Source: SOKP01 sp048887165
Lineage (GTDB): Archaea > Asgardarchaeota > Lokiarchaeia > Sigyniarchaeales > SOKP01
Assembly: GCA_048887165.1 (NCBI GenBank)
Contig: JBHLJZ010000001.1
Location: 73,156-137,155, forward strand
Reading direction: 5' to 3'
DNA length: 64,000 bases
Part shown: positions 35,174-44,787 of the stretch, in pieces
Numbering within the stretch: position 1 is the first letter of the stretch
Layout of the letters: each line of letters starts with the position of its first letter
Notes under the pieces: generated by a model
What the model was told of the DNA's origin: nothing
Databases searched by the model: none
Seen by the model: only the letters and a program-made list of their open reading frames with translations
Translations under genes and position numbers: made by a program

Positions 35174-37471
35174 TCAAAATACTTTAAGTTCGACTTCTCT
35201 ATAATGATCATATTCAATAAATATTCTTTCAATTCTGTCTAAAATTCTCTTCAATGCCTTTTTTGTTTCTTTTTCCTGACCAAAGGTGTCTACCATGACT
35301 TGATATAAATCAATATTAAATTCTAAGGTTAATTCGGAGATTTTTATTAAATCCTCTTTTTTAATTCCTTTTTCTTCAAGTTGATTAAAAATCTCTTCAT
35401 ATTCTTCTCTTAATCTTGTAGTTACCACAAGAGACTTTTTACATTTTTCATATAATCCCTGTTCTTTTTCATAGACTAATAAATCTTCTTTAGATAATTC
35501 AGAGTGTTCATTAATTATTTCTAACCTTTCACTTAGGAGATTTTTTACTCGCTGATAAATATTAATCGCTTCTGTAACTTTTGCTAAACTTTTTATTAAT
35601 TCATTTTTTCGTAGTAAACGTGCTTCTACAATCTTTAAATAAGCATCATCATAATAAATTTGAAGTTCTCCAAAGGTACTTTTCTCCCCTTCAGCAATTT
35701 TTAATAAAATTTGTTTCAGATCTGTTATATACAGGTCTTTTTCCTTTTCCGATAAATCTTCAGAATTTAATATAGAATATATTTGATTTACAGCCTTTTT
35801 GATAGATTTAGCTTTTATATTTAAGGTATTGCACATATTTTCAATATTAGTTATGCTCCTAACTTCACCTTCTCTTTCACAGTACGTAAAAATCTTAATT
35901 GCATCATCTAATAAATTATTAAATTTATTAGGGTCAGTTAAAATATAATATTTGGAATCTTGAACTTTTTGGATTCCTCTATCCATTTGAATTTCTAATT
36001 CAAATACATAATCTAGTAAACTTATCTGTTTTCTTTCAGATAATAACATTGATTTTCGAATCATATCATCTTCTACAGTCTTACTTGCTCGATACCATAG
36101 TATACTAGCTGGAATCCAAAAAAACATTGAAAAGAACATCATATTATAAATACTACTTTCTGAGGGAAAAGAAAAAAATGAAAAGAATGAGATTAATAAA
36201 TAAGAAAGTAATAAAGTCACTCCTTTCCCTATTTGTTCTGAAAGGTTGAAAAATGAAGCAGCTGTCCCTCTATGTTCAGGTAAATTTATATCAACCATTA
36301 CTGCATTCTTATTTGCTACTGGACCTGCTCCTAGTATAGAACCTATAAGTGCAAAAAGGAAAAACAAAATATATGTAGGATAAACAGAAAAGACTTCTCC
36401 AATTGTTAGGAACATATATGTTGCTATTTCACTGGTAGGAATTGGTTCGGGATAAATAATGTTTAAACTACTTACATTAATGGGTCTTAGAAATAACAAC
36501 ATTGCAATACTAAATGGTATAGCAGTTATCATACAGAATGTCGCTAACCTGGTCCGATTTTTCTTATTTTTTCTAAATAAAATATCACTAATATATGAAA
36601 TTATCATATTGCCCAAAATATATCCTATCCCCATCAATCCTGCGAAAATGGTAGCAGTTTGCAACCTTATCTCATCTGGTAATTCATTGAAGAAATGAAG
36701 GGATAACATTGAAGTTGTAAAATATACTAAAATAGTACCCGGTATAATCATAAAAAAGCCTTGAATAATTAAATATAGATTTGTCTTAATTTTACCAATT
36801 TCTAAAAGATCTTTCTTTGAGATTCTATAGCTATATTCTAAATTCATTTCAATTAAGTCTAATAACTCCTCCTCACTTACTCCTCTTCTTGGAATTTTTA
36901 CGAAAAACAAGGAAAACGCAATCGCAATACTTATTACAGAAAGTAAAAAGAAAGGAAATCTCCAAGTTAGTATTGGTCCTAAGAACGATGATAATGCTTG
37001 TCCAATAGCATTAGAAATTGAACTTAAAATGGCAAGTGTACCAAACCATCCAGATCTTTCGTCAGGTGGTATAGCATCAGAAATAATAGAATATCCAACT
37101 GGCAGAACAGAACCTAAGCCCATTCCACTAAACATCCTAGAAATGACCAACATAAGGTAATTTATAGAAAATGCTGTTAACATCATGCCAATCGTCCAAG
37201 AAAAAGCTGCCGCAATAATAACTTTTGTTCTATCAATACGATCAGTGAAATATCCCCAAATTAAAGCACAACAGGCACTTATTAGTAAAAAAAATGCGTC
37301 AGGGATAGCTATTAGTGATTCTGGGATCATAAATTCAAATCGGATTGCAGGATAACTCGGGATGAGCATATTAGCGCATGCTATTGAAATAAAAAGCAGT
37401 AGCATTACCAATATTATAGGAGTAAGATCCTTTAACCTGATTTTCGTTAGTTTAAATCGTTTTATAAGCAA
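35174..37471 (-). CDS. MFS transporter with long C-terminal helical cytoplasmic domain
   Basis: A 765-residue protein. Residues 1-460 are a twelve-helix major facilitator with the GYFTDRIDRTKVII loop after helix 2. Residues 465-765 are hydrophilic and almost entirely helical, with coiled-coil-like repeats (KVTEAINIYQRVKNLLSERLEI, EIFNQLEEKG) and many Glu/Lys. Ordinary MFS carriers are 400-450 residues, so this one has a ~300-residue cytoplasmic extension that could bind a regulator or cytoskeletal partner. Start TTG at 37471; no strong Shine-Dalgarno is evident. The substrate is unknown. Confidence 0.88.
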   Translation of the reverse strand: MLIKRFKLTKIRLKDLTPIILVMLLLFISIACANMLIPSYPAIRFEFMIPESLIAIPDAFFLLISACCALIWGYFTDRIDRTKVIIAAAFSWTIGMMLTAFSINYLMLVISRMFSGMGLGSVLPVGYSIISDAIPPDERSGWFGTLAILSSISNAIGQALSSFLGPILTWRFPFFLLSVISIAIAFSLFFVKIPRRGVSEEELLDLIEMNLEYSYRISKKDLLEIGKIKTNLYLIIQGFFMIIPGTILVYFTTSMLSLHFFNELPDEIRLQTATIFAGLMGIGYILGNMIISYISDILFRKNKKNRTRLATFCMITAIPFSIAMLLFLRPINVSSLNIIYPEPIPTSEIATYMFLTIGEVFSVYPTYILFFLFALIGSILGAGPVANKNAVMVDINLPEHRGTAASFFNLSEQIGKGVTLLLSYLLISFFSFFSFPSESSIYNMMFFSMFFWIPASILWYRASKTVEDDMIRKSMLLSERKQISLLDYVFELEIQMDRGIQKVQDSKYYILTDPNKFNNLLDDAIKIFTYCEREGEVRSITNIENMCNTLNIKAKSIKKAVNQIYSILNSEDLSEKEKDLYITDLKQILLKIAEGEKSTFGELQIYYDDAYLKIVEARLLRKNELIKSLAKVTEAINIYQRVKNLLSERLEIINEHSELSKEDLLVYEKEQGLYEKCKKSLVVTTRLREEYEEIFNQLEEKGIKKEDLIKISELTLEFNIDLYQVMVDTFGQEKETKKALKRILDRIERIFIEYDHYREVELKVF

Positions 37472-37575
37472 TTACCGTAAAAATTTATTTATTATAAAAT
37501 AGTAAAGCTCGAGAATTAAAAAAATTTCAGACTCTAAAATTTTTTTAAAAAAAAGACTCAAAATAAGATAGAATT

Positions 37576-38268
37576 CTACATTTTTGATAAAAAATAGTCT
37601 AAGGTTTTACTTACATGAATATCAACAGTATCAAGTAATATTATTTTTAGATCTTTTTGTTTAATTAATAATGGTAATTCAGTACATCCCAATATTACAC
37701 CATCTACTTCATATTTACCTATAATTTCTAAGATCTTATCTTTACTCTTAGATCTAAAATGACCAATTACTAACTCTTCAAATATTATTTTATCAATTTC
37801 ATTTTGATCTTCTTCTTTTGGAGTTATTATTTCCATTCCAAGTTTTTTAAAATAATCTTGATAAAATGTAGATTGCATTGTAAATTTAATTCCTATTAGC
37901 AATAATCTCCTAACTTTTTCTTTTTTTGCTTTTTCTGCAGTTGCCTCAACAATACTTAAAATTTTTGTGTTAGTTCGAGCTTTTAATTTATCAAAAACTG
38001 CATGAGGAGAATTAGCAGCCATGATTATGAGACATACTCCCGCATTTTCCAAAGATCTGACTCCATCCATGAGATAATCTACATATTTGCTTTTATCATC
38101 TCCTAATTCATAATTTATAACTTTTTGAAAATTTAAACTAAAGATTATTATCTCAGGATAACAGTAATTATGTTTTTTTTCATAATATTTTTCTAATATT
38201 AACTCATAATACTTAACTGTTGATTTATAACTCATTCCTCCAATAATGCCAATACGATTTGAGTTCAT
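37576..38268 (-). CDS. Aspartate/glutamate racemase-family protein with one catalytic Cys
   Basis: A 230-residue Asp/Glu racemase-superfamily protein. It opens RIGIIGGMSYKSTVKYYELI and has the C-terminal motif VILGCTELPLL with Cys195. The N-terminal half of the active site, normally xCNTxH, reads AANSPH (Ala85 in place of Cys), so the usual two-Cys proton-relay mechanism cannot work unchanged. Single-Cys relatives include arylmalonate decarboxylase-type and some variant racemases. It is therefore either an altered-function enzyme or an inactive homologue. It is divergent from a small membrane-protein gene with 117 bases between. Confidence 0.88.
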   Translation of the reverse strand: MNSNRIGIIGGMSYKSTVKYYELILEKYYEKKHNYCYPEIIIFSLNFQKVINYELGDDKSKYVDYLMDGVRSLENAGVCLIIMAANSPHAVFDKLKARTNTKILSIVEATAEKAKKEKVRRLLLIGIKFTMQSTFYQDYFKKLGMEIITPKEEDQNEIDKIIFEELVIGHFRSKSKDKILEIIGKYEVDGVILGCTELPLLIKQKDLKIILLDTVDIHVSKTLDYFLSKM

Positions 38269-38385
38269 TTTAATAAACCGCTTAATATTAATTTCATATT
38301 AAAATTTTATCAAATAAAGATCTTTAAATAATCATTATAATATCTTTTTTATAATAAAATATGTGAAGACTTCATAAGAGATATA

Positions 38386-39051
38386 ATGGAAAAAGATTAT
38401 GAGGATTTAATGTTCAGGCAGAAAATGCATGCTGATGATATTTTACTTATTATATTCTTATTTAGTTTCATTTTGGTAACCTTCACTTTAACTTTAATCA
38501 CCTTTATGTCATTAATAATTTATCCAACTTTAAGTGTATTAATTTATGGAATAATAAAAATACGTTATGGCTTCCTATTAAAAGATTCAAAAAAATCTAA
38601 TAAAATTCTCACAGTTTTTGTAGGAATTGGTTCGATACTTTTTTCTTGTTTCATTTTATGGTTATTTTTTTCTGAACCTACAATTGGAATTGAAATAGTT
38701 GTATATTTAATCGCTTATCCAATAATCCTTGTTGGAATTGCTGGAATAGTAAAAGGTTATATTATTAAAGAATATAGTCTAAAGATTAGACTTGCCAACA
38801 TCATTATAGGGATTCTTACTGTTATTACAGCTTTTAGTTCTTACATTCTCTCTTCTAAGCTTTATGTTTTATTCTTAATATTTCTATTATTTATGTTATT
38901 ATTTAGCATTTTTGTTCGTACAGCTATGTATCTAAGCGAATATAATTTATCAATTAAATATTTATATAATTTTCGATACATTTTTTATATCATATCTGAT
39001 TATCCAAGACTCTTTATTATTGAAAAAATCAAGAATGAAAAATTAAATTGA
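38386..39051 (+). CDS. Hypothetical multi-pass membrane protein
   Basis: 221 residues with six predicted membrane helices (about residues 16-37, 39-55, 68-86, 98-120, 130-150 and 155-175) and a basic, aromatic C-terminal tail (NFRYIFYIISDYPRLF). No transporter or enzyme signature is visible and no family is recognised. It ends just before the scaffold gap; whether a downstream partner existed cannot be seen. Confidence 0.68.
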   Translation: MEKDYEDLMFRQKMHADDILLIIFLFSFILVTFTLTLITFMSLIIYPTLSVLIYGIIKIRYGFLLKDSKKSNKILTVFVGIGSILFSCFILWLFFSEPTIGIEIVVYLIAYPIILVGIAGIVKGYIIKEYSLKIRLANIIIGILTVITAFSSYILSSKLYVLFLIFLLFMLLFSIFVRTAMYLSEYNLSIKYLYNFRYIFYIISDYPRLFIIEKIKNEKLN

Positions 39052-39078
39052 ATTATTAATCTCTTTTATTCAAAAGAT

Positions 39079-39098
39079 CGTGAAACGTCGATTTCACG
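39079..39098. repeat. Inverted repeat at the edge of the assembly gap
   Basis: CGTGAAA (39079-39085), a six-base loop, then TTTCACG (39092-39098): a perfect 7-bp hairpin that directly abuts the N run. It may be a terminator-like stem, part of a larger repeat hidden in the gap, or an assembly artefact. Confidence 0.5.
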
Positions 39099-39198
39099 NN
39101 NNNNNNNNNNNNNNNNNNNNNNNNNNNNNNNNNNNNNNNNNNNNNNNNNNNNNNNNNNNNNNNNNNNNNNNNNNNNNNNNNNNNNNNNNNNNNNNNNN
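39099..39198. other. 100-base scaffold gap (N)
   Basis: Exactly 100 undetermined bases, a common default for gaps of unknown size. The tRNA-Ala begins at the very next base, so the real distance and any 3' CCA or downstream RNA gene on the minus strand are unknown. Confidence 0.98.
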
Positions 39199-39270
39199 TG
39201 GAGCTGGGGGGAATTGAACCCCCGGCCTTTCGCATGCCAAGCGAACGATCTTCCACTAATCCACAGCCCC
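39199..39270 (-). tRNA. tRNA-Ala (anticodon GGC)
   Basis: The minus strand folds into a complete cloverleaf without intron. Acceptor stem GGGGCUG/CAGCUCC contains the G3-U70 wobble pair that identifies tRNA-Ala, with discriminator A. The D arm is GAUU/GAUC, the anticodon stem UUCGC/GCGAA carries loop UUGGCAU (anticodon GGC), and the T arm is GGGGG/CCCCC with loop UUCAAUU. The 3' end touches the N gap, so an encoded CCA cannot be assessed. G at the wobble position reads GCC and GCU. Confidence 0.95.
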
Positions 39271-39419
39271 ATTTTGATAATACAGTAATTTAAGTCGGCA
39301 TTTTAGGACACATATAAGATCATTTGCTGTAGATTTAATAATAATCAATTTTTAAAAAAAATTATGGTTTTTGAAGTATTAAAACAATAAATAAATAACT
39401 AAATAATTATTTGATACCT

Positions 39420-42400
39420 ATGAAAAAATTTGTTAAAAAAGGTAACCTTCTAATTCTCGGGTATATCATTTTTTTCTCTTTAATAATTCCGAATATTAGT
39501 TACGGTTTTAATCTTAATGATGAACGTGACATAGATGCAGATTTTGATTATAGAATTGATTCTGAATTATTATCCTCATTAGGTAAATCAAATCAAGAGG
39601 CCCATCAAACCGATTTACAAACAGATGCTTTAAGACAAATTTATGATCAATCATTATATGATTTTTTGGATTCACTCTCACCCTCTGAGCAAATCCAGAA
39701 GAAGAAAGTTGAAGTTATAGCATTATTTAGTAGAGATGTATCAAAGGATGAAAGATTAAATATTATTAATTCAATATTTGAAGATTATAAAATTCTTAAT
39801 AATTATAATGTGATTCCAGGTATTTCTTTTGTTTGCAATACTTTAGAGTTATTAGACAAAGCTTTAATCATTAATAGTTTTACTAATATACAAAGAATTT
39901 ATAAATCTAAGACATTTCAATCTCCAGCCATTATTGGTGAGAATCCTAAAACAAGTCAATTGGATCCAAATCTCTATACTAACTGGTGGCTTTCAGCAGT
40001 CGGAGCAGATAATCTGCCATATGATGGTAGTGGAGTTAAAGTTGCCGTAATAGATACCGGTATTTATAATCATCCAGACTTAAATATCATATCTAACCGT
40101 AATTTTGTGTATGATGAAGATGAAGGACGTGATCCAAGTGCTTATTATGATGGAAATGGACACGGCACTCACGTTGCGGGAATTATATCGTCATCAGGTT
40201 TTGGTTCAAATGGGGAATATCGTGGAATAGCTCCAGGAGTATCATTAATAAATGCAAAAGCTGGAGAAATATCAGGTGGTCTAGAAGAAGCAGATATAAT
40301 ATTAGCTATTGAATGGTGCATAGAAACAGCTAAACCGGACATCATTTCGATGAGCTTTGGCGATGTTATACCAAATGTATATGATCCAATAACCTTAGCT
40401 CTTTCAAATGCAACTAATCGAGGTATAATTTGTGTTGCTTCAGCAGGTAATTCTGGGCCTGGTTACTTTACTGGAGGATCACCTGCAACTGGTGTTGATG
40501 TAATCTCTGTAGGAGCAACTGATCGCTATAATAATTTGGTATCTTTTAGTAGTTGGGGTCCTTCAACGACATATATAGGGTATCCAGACGTTGTTGCACC
40601 GGGAGTTAACATTATTTCTACTGAAGCACCGGGATCTGTAATCTCAGATAGAATGCGTCTTTTAGGAGATTACTTCGACTTTATAGGTAATGCGGATTAT
40701 CTCCCATTAAGTGGTACAAGTATGTCTTGTCCTATTGTTTCTGGAGCTTTAGCGATTTTAAAACAAGCATATCCTCATCTTACTCCAGAAGCCGCTAGAA
40801 TTGCAATACTAGAAGGTACGACGAAACTGGGCACTGATGATGAATCACTTAAATTTGGAGCGGGATTAATAAATGTTTCAGCTTCATTAGACTTTTTAAA
40901 CAATTTAAATATAAATTATGGAAATGTCAATAATAGTGTCAAAATATTTCCAAATGAATTACCAGTAAAACCATTTGATATGTTAAATTTTCCAGGTGAC
41001 CATCAATCGTTTAATTTGACAATACTTTCAGGAGAAGCTGATGATTATAATATAACTATCCCAAATAATGTAGATGGAGTTTCAGTTTCAATAGATAAAT
41101 CACAAATTAGTTTTTCTGATGCAGGAATAAACTTTGTAAATCTGGATATTGAAATTAATAGCGATGCAGAACCTGGACCACGGAATTTTCAATTAAATTT
41201 AACACAAGATATGAATCTTTTAGATAATGTTGATATCTCTGTAGTAGTGAAACTACCAGAATATAAGATTCTAATGGATTCATATCATGGACTAAATGAT
41301 TGGTTTCCAGAATACTCATTTTATCAAGCAGATTTCTATGATGCTATGAAAGATATTTCTAATTTAAATATTTCAATTGATTATAAAGCAGAATTTTGGA
41401 GTCCAAATTATGATGCACATACTGATAATTCACTATTGACTGAAGAAGGGTTAGCACAATATGATTTGGTAGTACTACAAAGTCCTCTATTACCATACAG
41501 TCCTATAGAAATAAGTAATATAAAAAATTATTACGATAATGGGGGAAATATTCTATTTCTAGGAACCAGATACCAAGATTTATGTATAGACAGTATAAAT
41601 GATTTATTTTCAAAACTTGGAGCAGATTTTATAATAAATGAGGAAAATATATATAATGAAGCATGGATAGGTGTAGGGTCTATAGTTGATTCACAAGATG
41701 TTTCAGATCTCAACTCAATTTCTTTATTTAATGGAGTCAATAACTTTAAATGGCTATTTGGGACTACTTTTACTACTCAAGGTGATTCTCAATCTATTGC
41801 TCGCCTGAATGGAAAAACAGTGGCAGCTTTATACGATGGATCCTCAATAGATCCAGCAAAAGGACGTATCCTAGCTTTTGGAGACTTACACTGGTTGACA
41901 GATTATTATCTAAATTCATATTCAGACCACTCCACTTTATTGAATAATATATTAAATTATTTTATTTCCCAGAATAATGTTTCCATTAATATTGGCTTAG
42001 AGTCTGAAAGAATATCCGATTCACAATTGAACATTTCGGTTTATATTAAAGATCAAATTTTAGATAAAGCTATTGATTCATCAATTCTAAACACCTTCTT
42101 AAATGTATCTATTGAAAATAGCACTTATTTTGAGTCAATTGATATGATTTCATCTAAAGATGGAATAAGCTCTAATTTTACTTATTCATTACCCTCATCT
42201 AGTTCTACACCTTATATCATTAAAGTAAATTTCACATATGGGTCGATTATATATAATAAAAGTTCAAAAATTTTGTATTTTGACAGCTCAGAAATGCCTA
42301 TAATTAATACTTTTTCAGTTTCGCCAGATGTCACTAGGACTGGAACAGATTCACTAAACATTTTAACAACTCTTAACAATATTGGGTACAATACTGAAGC

Positions 42401-43367
42401 ATTTCTATCATTGCATTCTTATTCTTTCTTTAATTACAAAAAGACAGTCAACAGAACTATTTCATTATCTGGAGGAGGACTTCTAAAATCTGGAAATTAT
42501 TACCCTGATACTAATGATCCATCAGGATTTGGTATTATATATCTTATACCAACCAATCCTAGTACAAATTATTACTATTCTGAATCACCAAGATTGATTT
42601 CTCGAATTATTAATCACAACCCAGAAATTGATGAACAAAATTCCAAAATTACAATTGGTTCAGAAACCTTCACTTTTGAAGATACTCATGATTTAGACGA
42701 TAATCCCTATGTGATTCCTGTTTCTCAAGGAAATATTATAGATTTTGAAGTTCACGTTTCAGATTCAGTATTGTATGAAGATTCTAATAGTTCTAATATG
42801 CGTGTTCTGATTAGTCTTTTCATTTGTTCTGTTAATTATCAATATCTTATCCCAATTGAACCAAAAGTAGTTCCAGCTATGGAATTATATTATCAAAGCC
42901 TGGGTGACAGACATGAAGGGCGCTTCACTGTTCCTAAAGAGATTTCCTATTCTACTATAACAGGAACGCAATCGGTACCTACAATAACAGGAACACAATA
43001 CGATCCCAATAATAATCGTGAATATCTCGGACTTCTTATCATCACTGCTCTCGACAGTGATGGTGGCTTTCAAGATTTTTCCATTGTATTGCAAATAAAT
43101 AGATCATTAGATTGGGTTTTAATTCTGATAATCATCAGTGTAATTGCTGCCATTGGTATAGCTACTATGATTCTTCTACTTAGAAGAAAATCAAAGATAT
43201 CTAAAGAAGCAGAATATATGAGACCAGAATATTATGAACGCCCAACTGAAGAAGTTTGGGAAGCAGATCGCACAGCAAATTTTTATTGCCCATATTGTGG
43301 ATTTCAACTCGGGGTCCCCCAAAATTTCTGCCCAAATTGCGGTAAATCTTTATATTTCGAAGAATAA
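39420..43367 (+). CDS. Membrane-anchored subtilisin-like protease with cytosolic zinc ribbon
   Basis: A 1315-residue S8 serine protease. A signal peptide (MKKFVKKGNLLILGYIIFFSLI, hydrophobic core to about residue 28) and propeptide (to ~190) precede the catalytic domain with Asp212 (VIDTGIYNHP), His248 (GHGTHVAG), AGNSG and Ser434 (SGTSMS): the triad is complete. Residues ~615-760 (KILMDSYHGLNDWF, YDLVVLQSPLLPYSP, NGGNILFLG) look like the class-I glutamine-amidotransferase-like fold found in DUF4350/GIFT domains. Beta-rich modules follow, then one membrane helix (~1232-1256), a basic stop-transfer LLRRKSK and a C-terminal CPYCG/CPNCG zinc ribbon that would face the cytosol. ATG 39420 is preferred to TTG 39411. 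The protease probably acts at the cell surface. Confidence 0.92.
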   Translation: MKKFVKKGNLLILGYIIFFSLIIPNISYGFNLNDERDIDADFDYRIDSELLSSLGKSNQEAHQTDLQTDALRQIYDQSLYDFLDSLSPSEQIQKKKVEVIALFSRDVSKDERLNIINSIFEDYKILNNYNVIPGISFVCNTLELLDKALIINSFTNIQRIYKSKTFQSPAIIGENPKTSQLDPNLYTNWWLSAVGADNLPYDGSGVKVAVIDTGIYNHPDLNIISNRNFVYDEDEGRDPSAYYDGNGHGTHVAGIISSSGFGSNGEYRGIAPGVSLINAKAGEISGGLEEADIILAIEWCIETAKPDIISMSFGDVIPNVYDPITLALSNATNRGIICVASAGNSGPGYFTGGSPATGVDVISVGATDRYNNLVSFSSWGPSTTYIGYPDVVAPGVNIISTEAPGSVISDRMRLLGDYFDFIGNADYLPLSGTSMSCPIVSGALAILKQAYPHLTPEAARIAILEGTTKLGTDDESLKFGAGLINVSASLDFLNNLNINYGNVNNSVKIFPNELPVKPFDMLNFPGDHQSFNLTILSGEADDYNITIPNNVDGVSVSIDKSQISFSDAGINFVNLDIEINSDAEPGPRNFQLNLTQDMNLLDNVDISVVVKLPEYKILMDSYHGLNDWFPEYSFYQADFYDAMKDISNLNISIDYKAEFWSPNYDAHTDNSLLTEEGLAQYDLVVLQSPLLPYSPIEISNIKNYYDNGGNILFLGTRYQDLCIDSINDLFSKLGADFIINEENIYNEAWIGVGSIVDSQDVSDLNSISLFNGVNNFKWLFGTTFTTQGDSQSIARLNGKTVAALYDGSSIDPAKGRILAFGDLHWLTDYYLNSYSDHSTLLNNILNYFISQNNVSINIGLESERISDSQLNISVYIKDQILDKAIDSSILNTFLNVSIENSTYFESIDMISSKDGISSNFTYSLPSSSSTPYIIKVNFTYGSIIYNKSSKILYFDSSEMPIINTFSVSPDVTRTGTDSLNILTTLNNIGYNTEAFLSLHSYSFFNYKKTVNRTISLSGGGLLKSGNYYPDTNDPSGFGIIYLIPTNPSTNYYYSESPRLISRIINHNPEIDEQNSKITIGSETFTFEDTHDLDDNPYVIPVSQGNIIDFEVHVSDSVLYEDSNSSNMRVLISLFICSVNYQYLIPIEPKVVPAMELYYQSLGDRHEGRFTVPKEISYSTITGTQSVPTITGTQYDPNNNREYLGLLIITALDSDGGFQDFSIVLQINRSLDWVLILIIISVIAAIGIATMILLLRRKSKISKEAEYMRPEYYERPTEEVWEADRTANFYCPYCGFQLGVPQNFCPNCGKSLYFEE

Positions 43368-43409
43368 GAATATTTTATTTTTTTTATCTCTTTACTTAAT
43401 CATTAGCTA

Positions 43410-44120
43410 TCATTTTTTATCGATAATAAGAACACTACCATCTTCTTTACCGATGTATGCTTTCGAAGCCATCCCTACAAATAAGCCCGTGTCTATTATG
43501 CCAGGAATTTGTAAAAGTTTGCTATTAAGCTCAGAAGGATTTTTAATTTCCCCAAAATCTGCATCGATAATAAAATTACCATTATCAGAAATCAATGGCC
43601 CTACCTTTGTTTGCGCCATCCTCAATTTAGATTTCCCTCCTAGACGCTCTAACTTTTTCATTACTGGGATATAGGAAATTGGAATTACTTCGATCGGGAC
43701 TCCATTTTTCCAATTTTCTCCTAAAGTCTCTGATTTTTTACGAAAATCAGCAATAACTATAAATTTTTTGGAGCTAGAAGCTACAATTTTTTCTTGAATG
43801 TGACATCCACCACCACCCTTTATAAGATTTAAATTTTTATCTATTTCATCTGCACCGTCAATATCCAAGTCTAATTCAGGGTATTGATTCAAAGATACTA
43901 AATCTAACCCATTTTCTATTATTAATTGATAAGATTGAAACGAAGTTGGAATACATTTCAAACTCAAATTCTTTTTTTTATTCATTTCAGCAATTTTTTC
44001 TACAGCATATACTACTGTCGATCCGCTTCCAATACCTAATATCATACCCTCTTTAACATTTTCTTCTACTGCTTTTATAGCAGCATTTTTTTTCCCAAGT
44101 TCTATTAGTTCTTTTGACAT
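43410..44120 (-). CDS. rpiA: Ribose-5-phosphate isomerase A
   Basis: A 236-residue RpiA, interconverting ribose 5-phosphate and ribulose 5-phosphate for nucleotide and sugar metabolism. The phosphate loop is GIGSGSTVVYAV (29-40). Active-site residues correspond to Asp88 and Asp91 (DIDGADEID), Lys101 (IKGGGG) and Glu110 (QEKIV), and the C-terminal GLFVGMASKAYIG motif is present. It lies 15 bases after purE on the same strand, so the pair can supply both PRPP precursor and purine synthesis. The stop is 42 bases from the convergent subtilase gene. Confidence 0.96.
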   Translation of the reverse strand: MSKELIELGKKNAAIKAVEENVKEGMILGIGSGSTVVYAVEKIAEMNKKKNLSLKCIPTSFQSYQLIIENGLDLVSLNQYPELDLDIDGADEIDKNLNLIKGGGGCHIQEKIVASSSKKFIVIADFRKKSETLGENWKNGVPIEVIPISYIPVMKKLERLGGKSKLRMAQTKVGPLISDNGNFIIDADFGEIKNPSELNSKLLQIPGIIDTGLFVGMASKAYIGKEDGSVLIIDKK

Positions 44121-44135
44121 ATTCTTCCTCTCAAC

Positions 44136-44558
44136 TTAAATTTTTAGAAGGTTTAGAATTCTAATAGCTAAGTAAGCAGCATTTTCACCCCTATCAATCC
44201 CTACACATGCTACAGGAACTCTAGGTGGCATTTGTACTATTGATAATAAAGCATCTAATCCTCCTAATTTAGTATTAACTGGCACACCAATTACCGGTTT
44301 TTCAGTTTTTGAAGCTATTACCCCAGGTAAAGCTGCTGAGAGTCCTGCAACGGCTATAAATACTAAACAATCACTATTTCTAATATATTCATCCAATTTC
44401 TCAGGTTCTCGATGAGCAGAAATAATTTTTAGGTCATAAATGATATCATTTTCTTTTAAAACTTTCTCTGCTTTCTCATATATTTCTTTATCTGAAGTAC
44501 TACCTGCTATTATTGATACTAGAGGTTTTTCGCTATTGAGTAAGTTTGTTTTAGACAT
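44136..44558 (-). CDS. purE: PurE, N5-CAIR mutase / AIR carboxylase
   Basis: A 140-residue single-domain PurE of de novo purine synthesis. Signature elements are IAGSTSDKEIY (phosphate-binding GSxSD), ISAHREPEKLDEY around the active-site His, AVAGLSAALPGVIA and PVNTKLGGLDALLSIVQMP. SAHREP replaces the bacterial SAHRTP, a change not enough to assign class I or class II. It forms an operon with rpiA. No purK is nearby, so whether it uses CO2/AIR directly is not determined. Confidence 0.94.
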   Translation of the reverse strand: MSKTNLLNSEKPLVSIIAGSTSDKEIYEKAEKVLKENDIIYDLKIISAHREPEKLDEYIRNSDCLVFIAVAGLSAALPGVIASKTEKPVIGVPVNTKLGGLDALLSIVQMPPRVPVACVGIDRGENAAYLAIRILNLLKI

Positions 44559-44731
44559 ATTTAATCTAAAATTTTCAAAAATAAAAATAATTCTAGTAAT
44601 TTCTTAATATTAAACATTTTTATTGATGAAATTGATAATAATTTTCCTCTTTTAATTACTCATGTATTCCTTTAGATAACTCAATTATCAAAAAGTTTAA
44701 TATAATTTTTACACTTCACAATTTAATATTT

Positions 44732-44748
44732 TGAAATTATTTAAAAAG
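44732..44748 (+). promoter_or_regulatory. Promoter of the thiolase gene
   Basis: TGAAA (BRE-like) then TATTTAAAAA at 44739-44748. A start about 25 bases downstream leaves a short leader holding GAGGGA (44773-44778), 9 bases before the ATG. Confidence 0.5.
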
Positions 44749-44787
44749 AAAAGTAAAATTATTTTAAATTAAGAGGGATATTTAAAA

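Noticed and set aside
35581..37008. Several plus-strand frames of 60-80 codons
   Set aside because: All are shadows inside the MFS gene on the other strand.
39056..39272. Two minus-strand frames crossing the N gap
   Set aside because: They exist only because N codons contain no stops, and they overlap the tRNA-Ala.
43234..43674. Plus-strand open frame of 146 codons spanning the subtilase end and rpiA
   Set aside because: It is antisense to rpiA and out of frame with the zinc ribbon of the subtilase; both real genes are certain.
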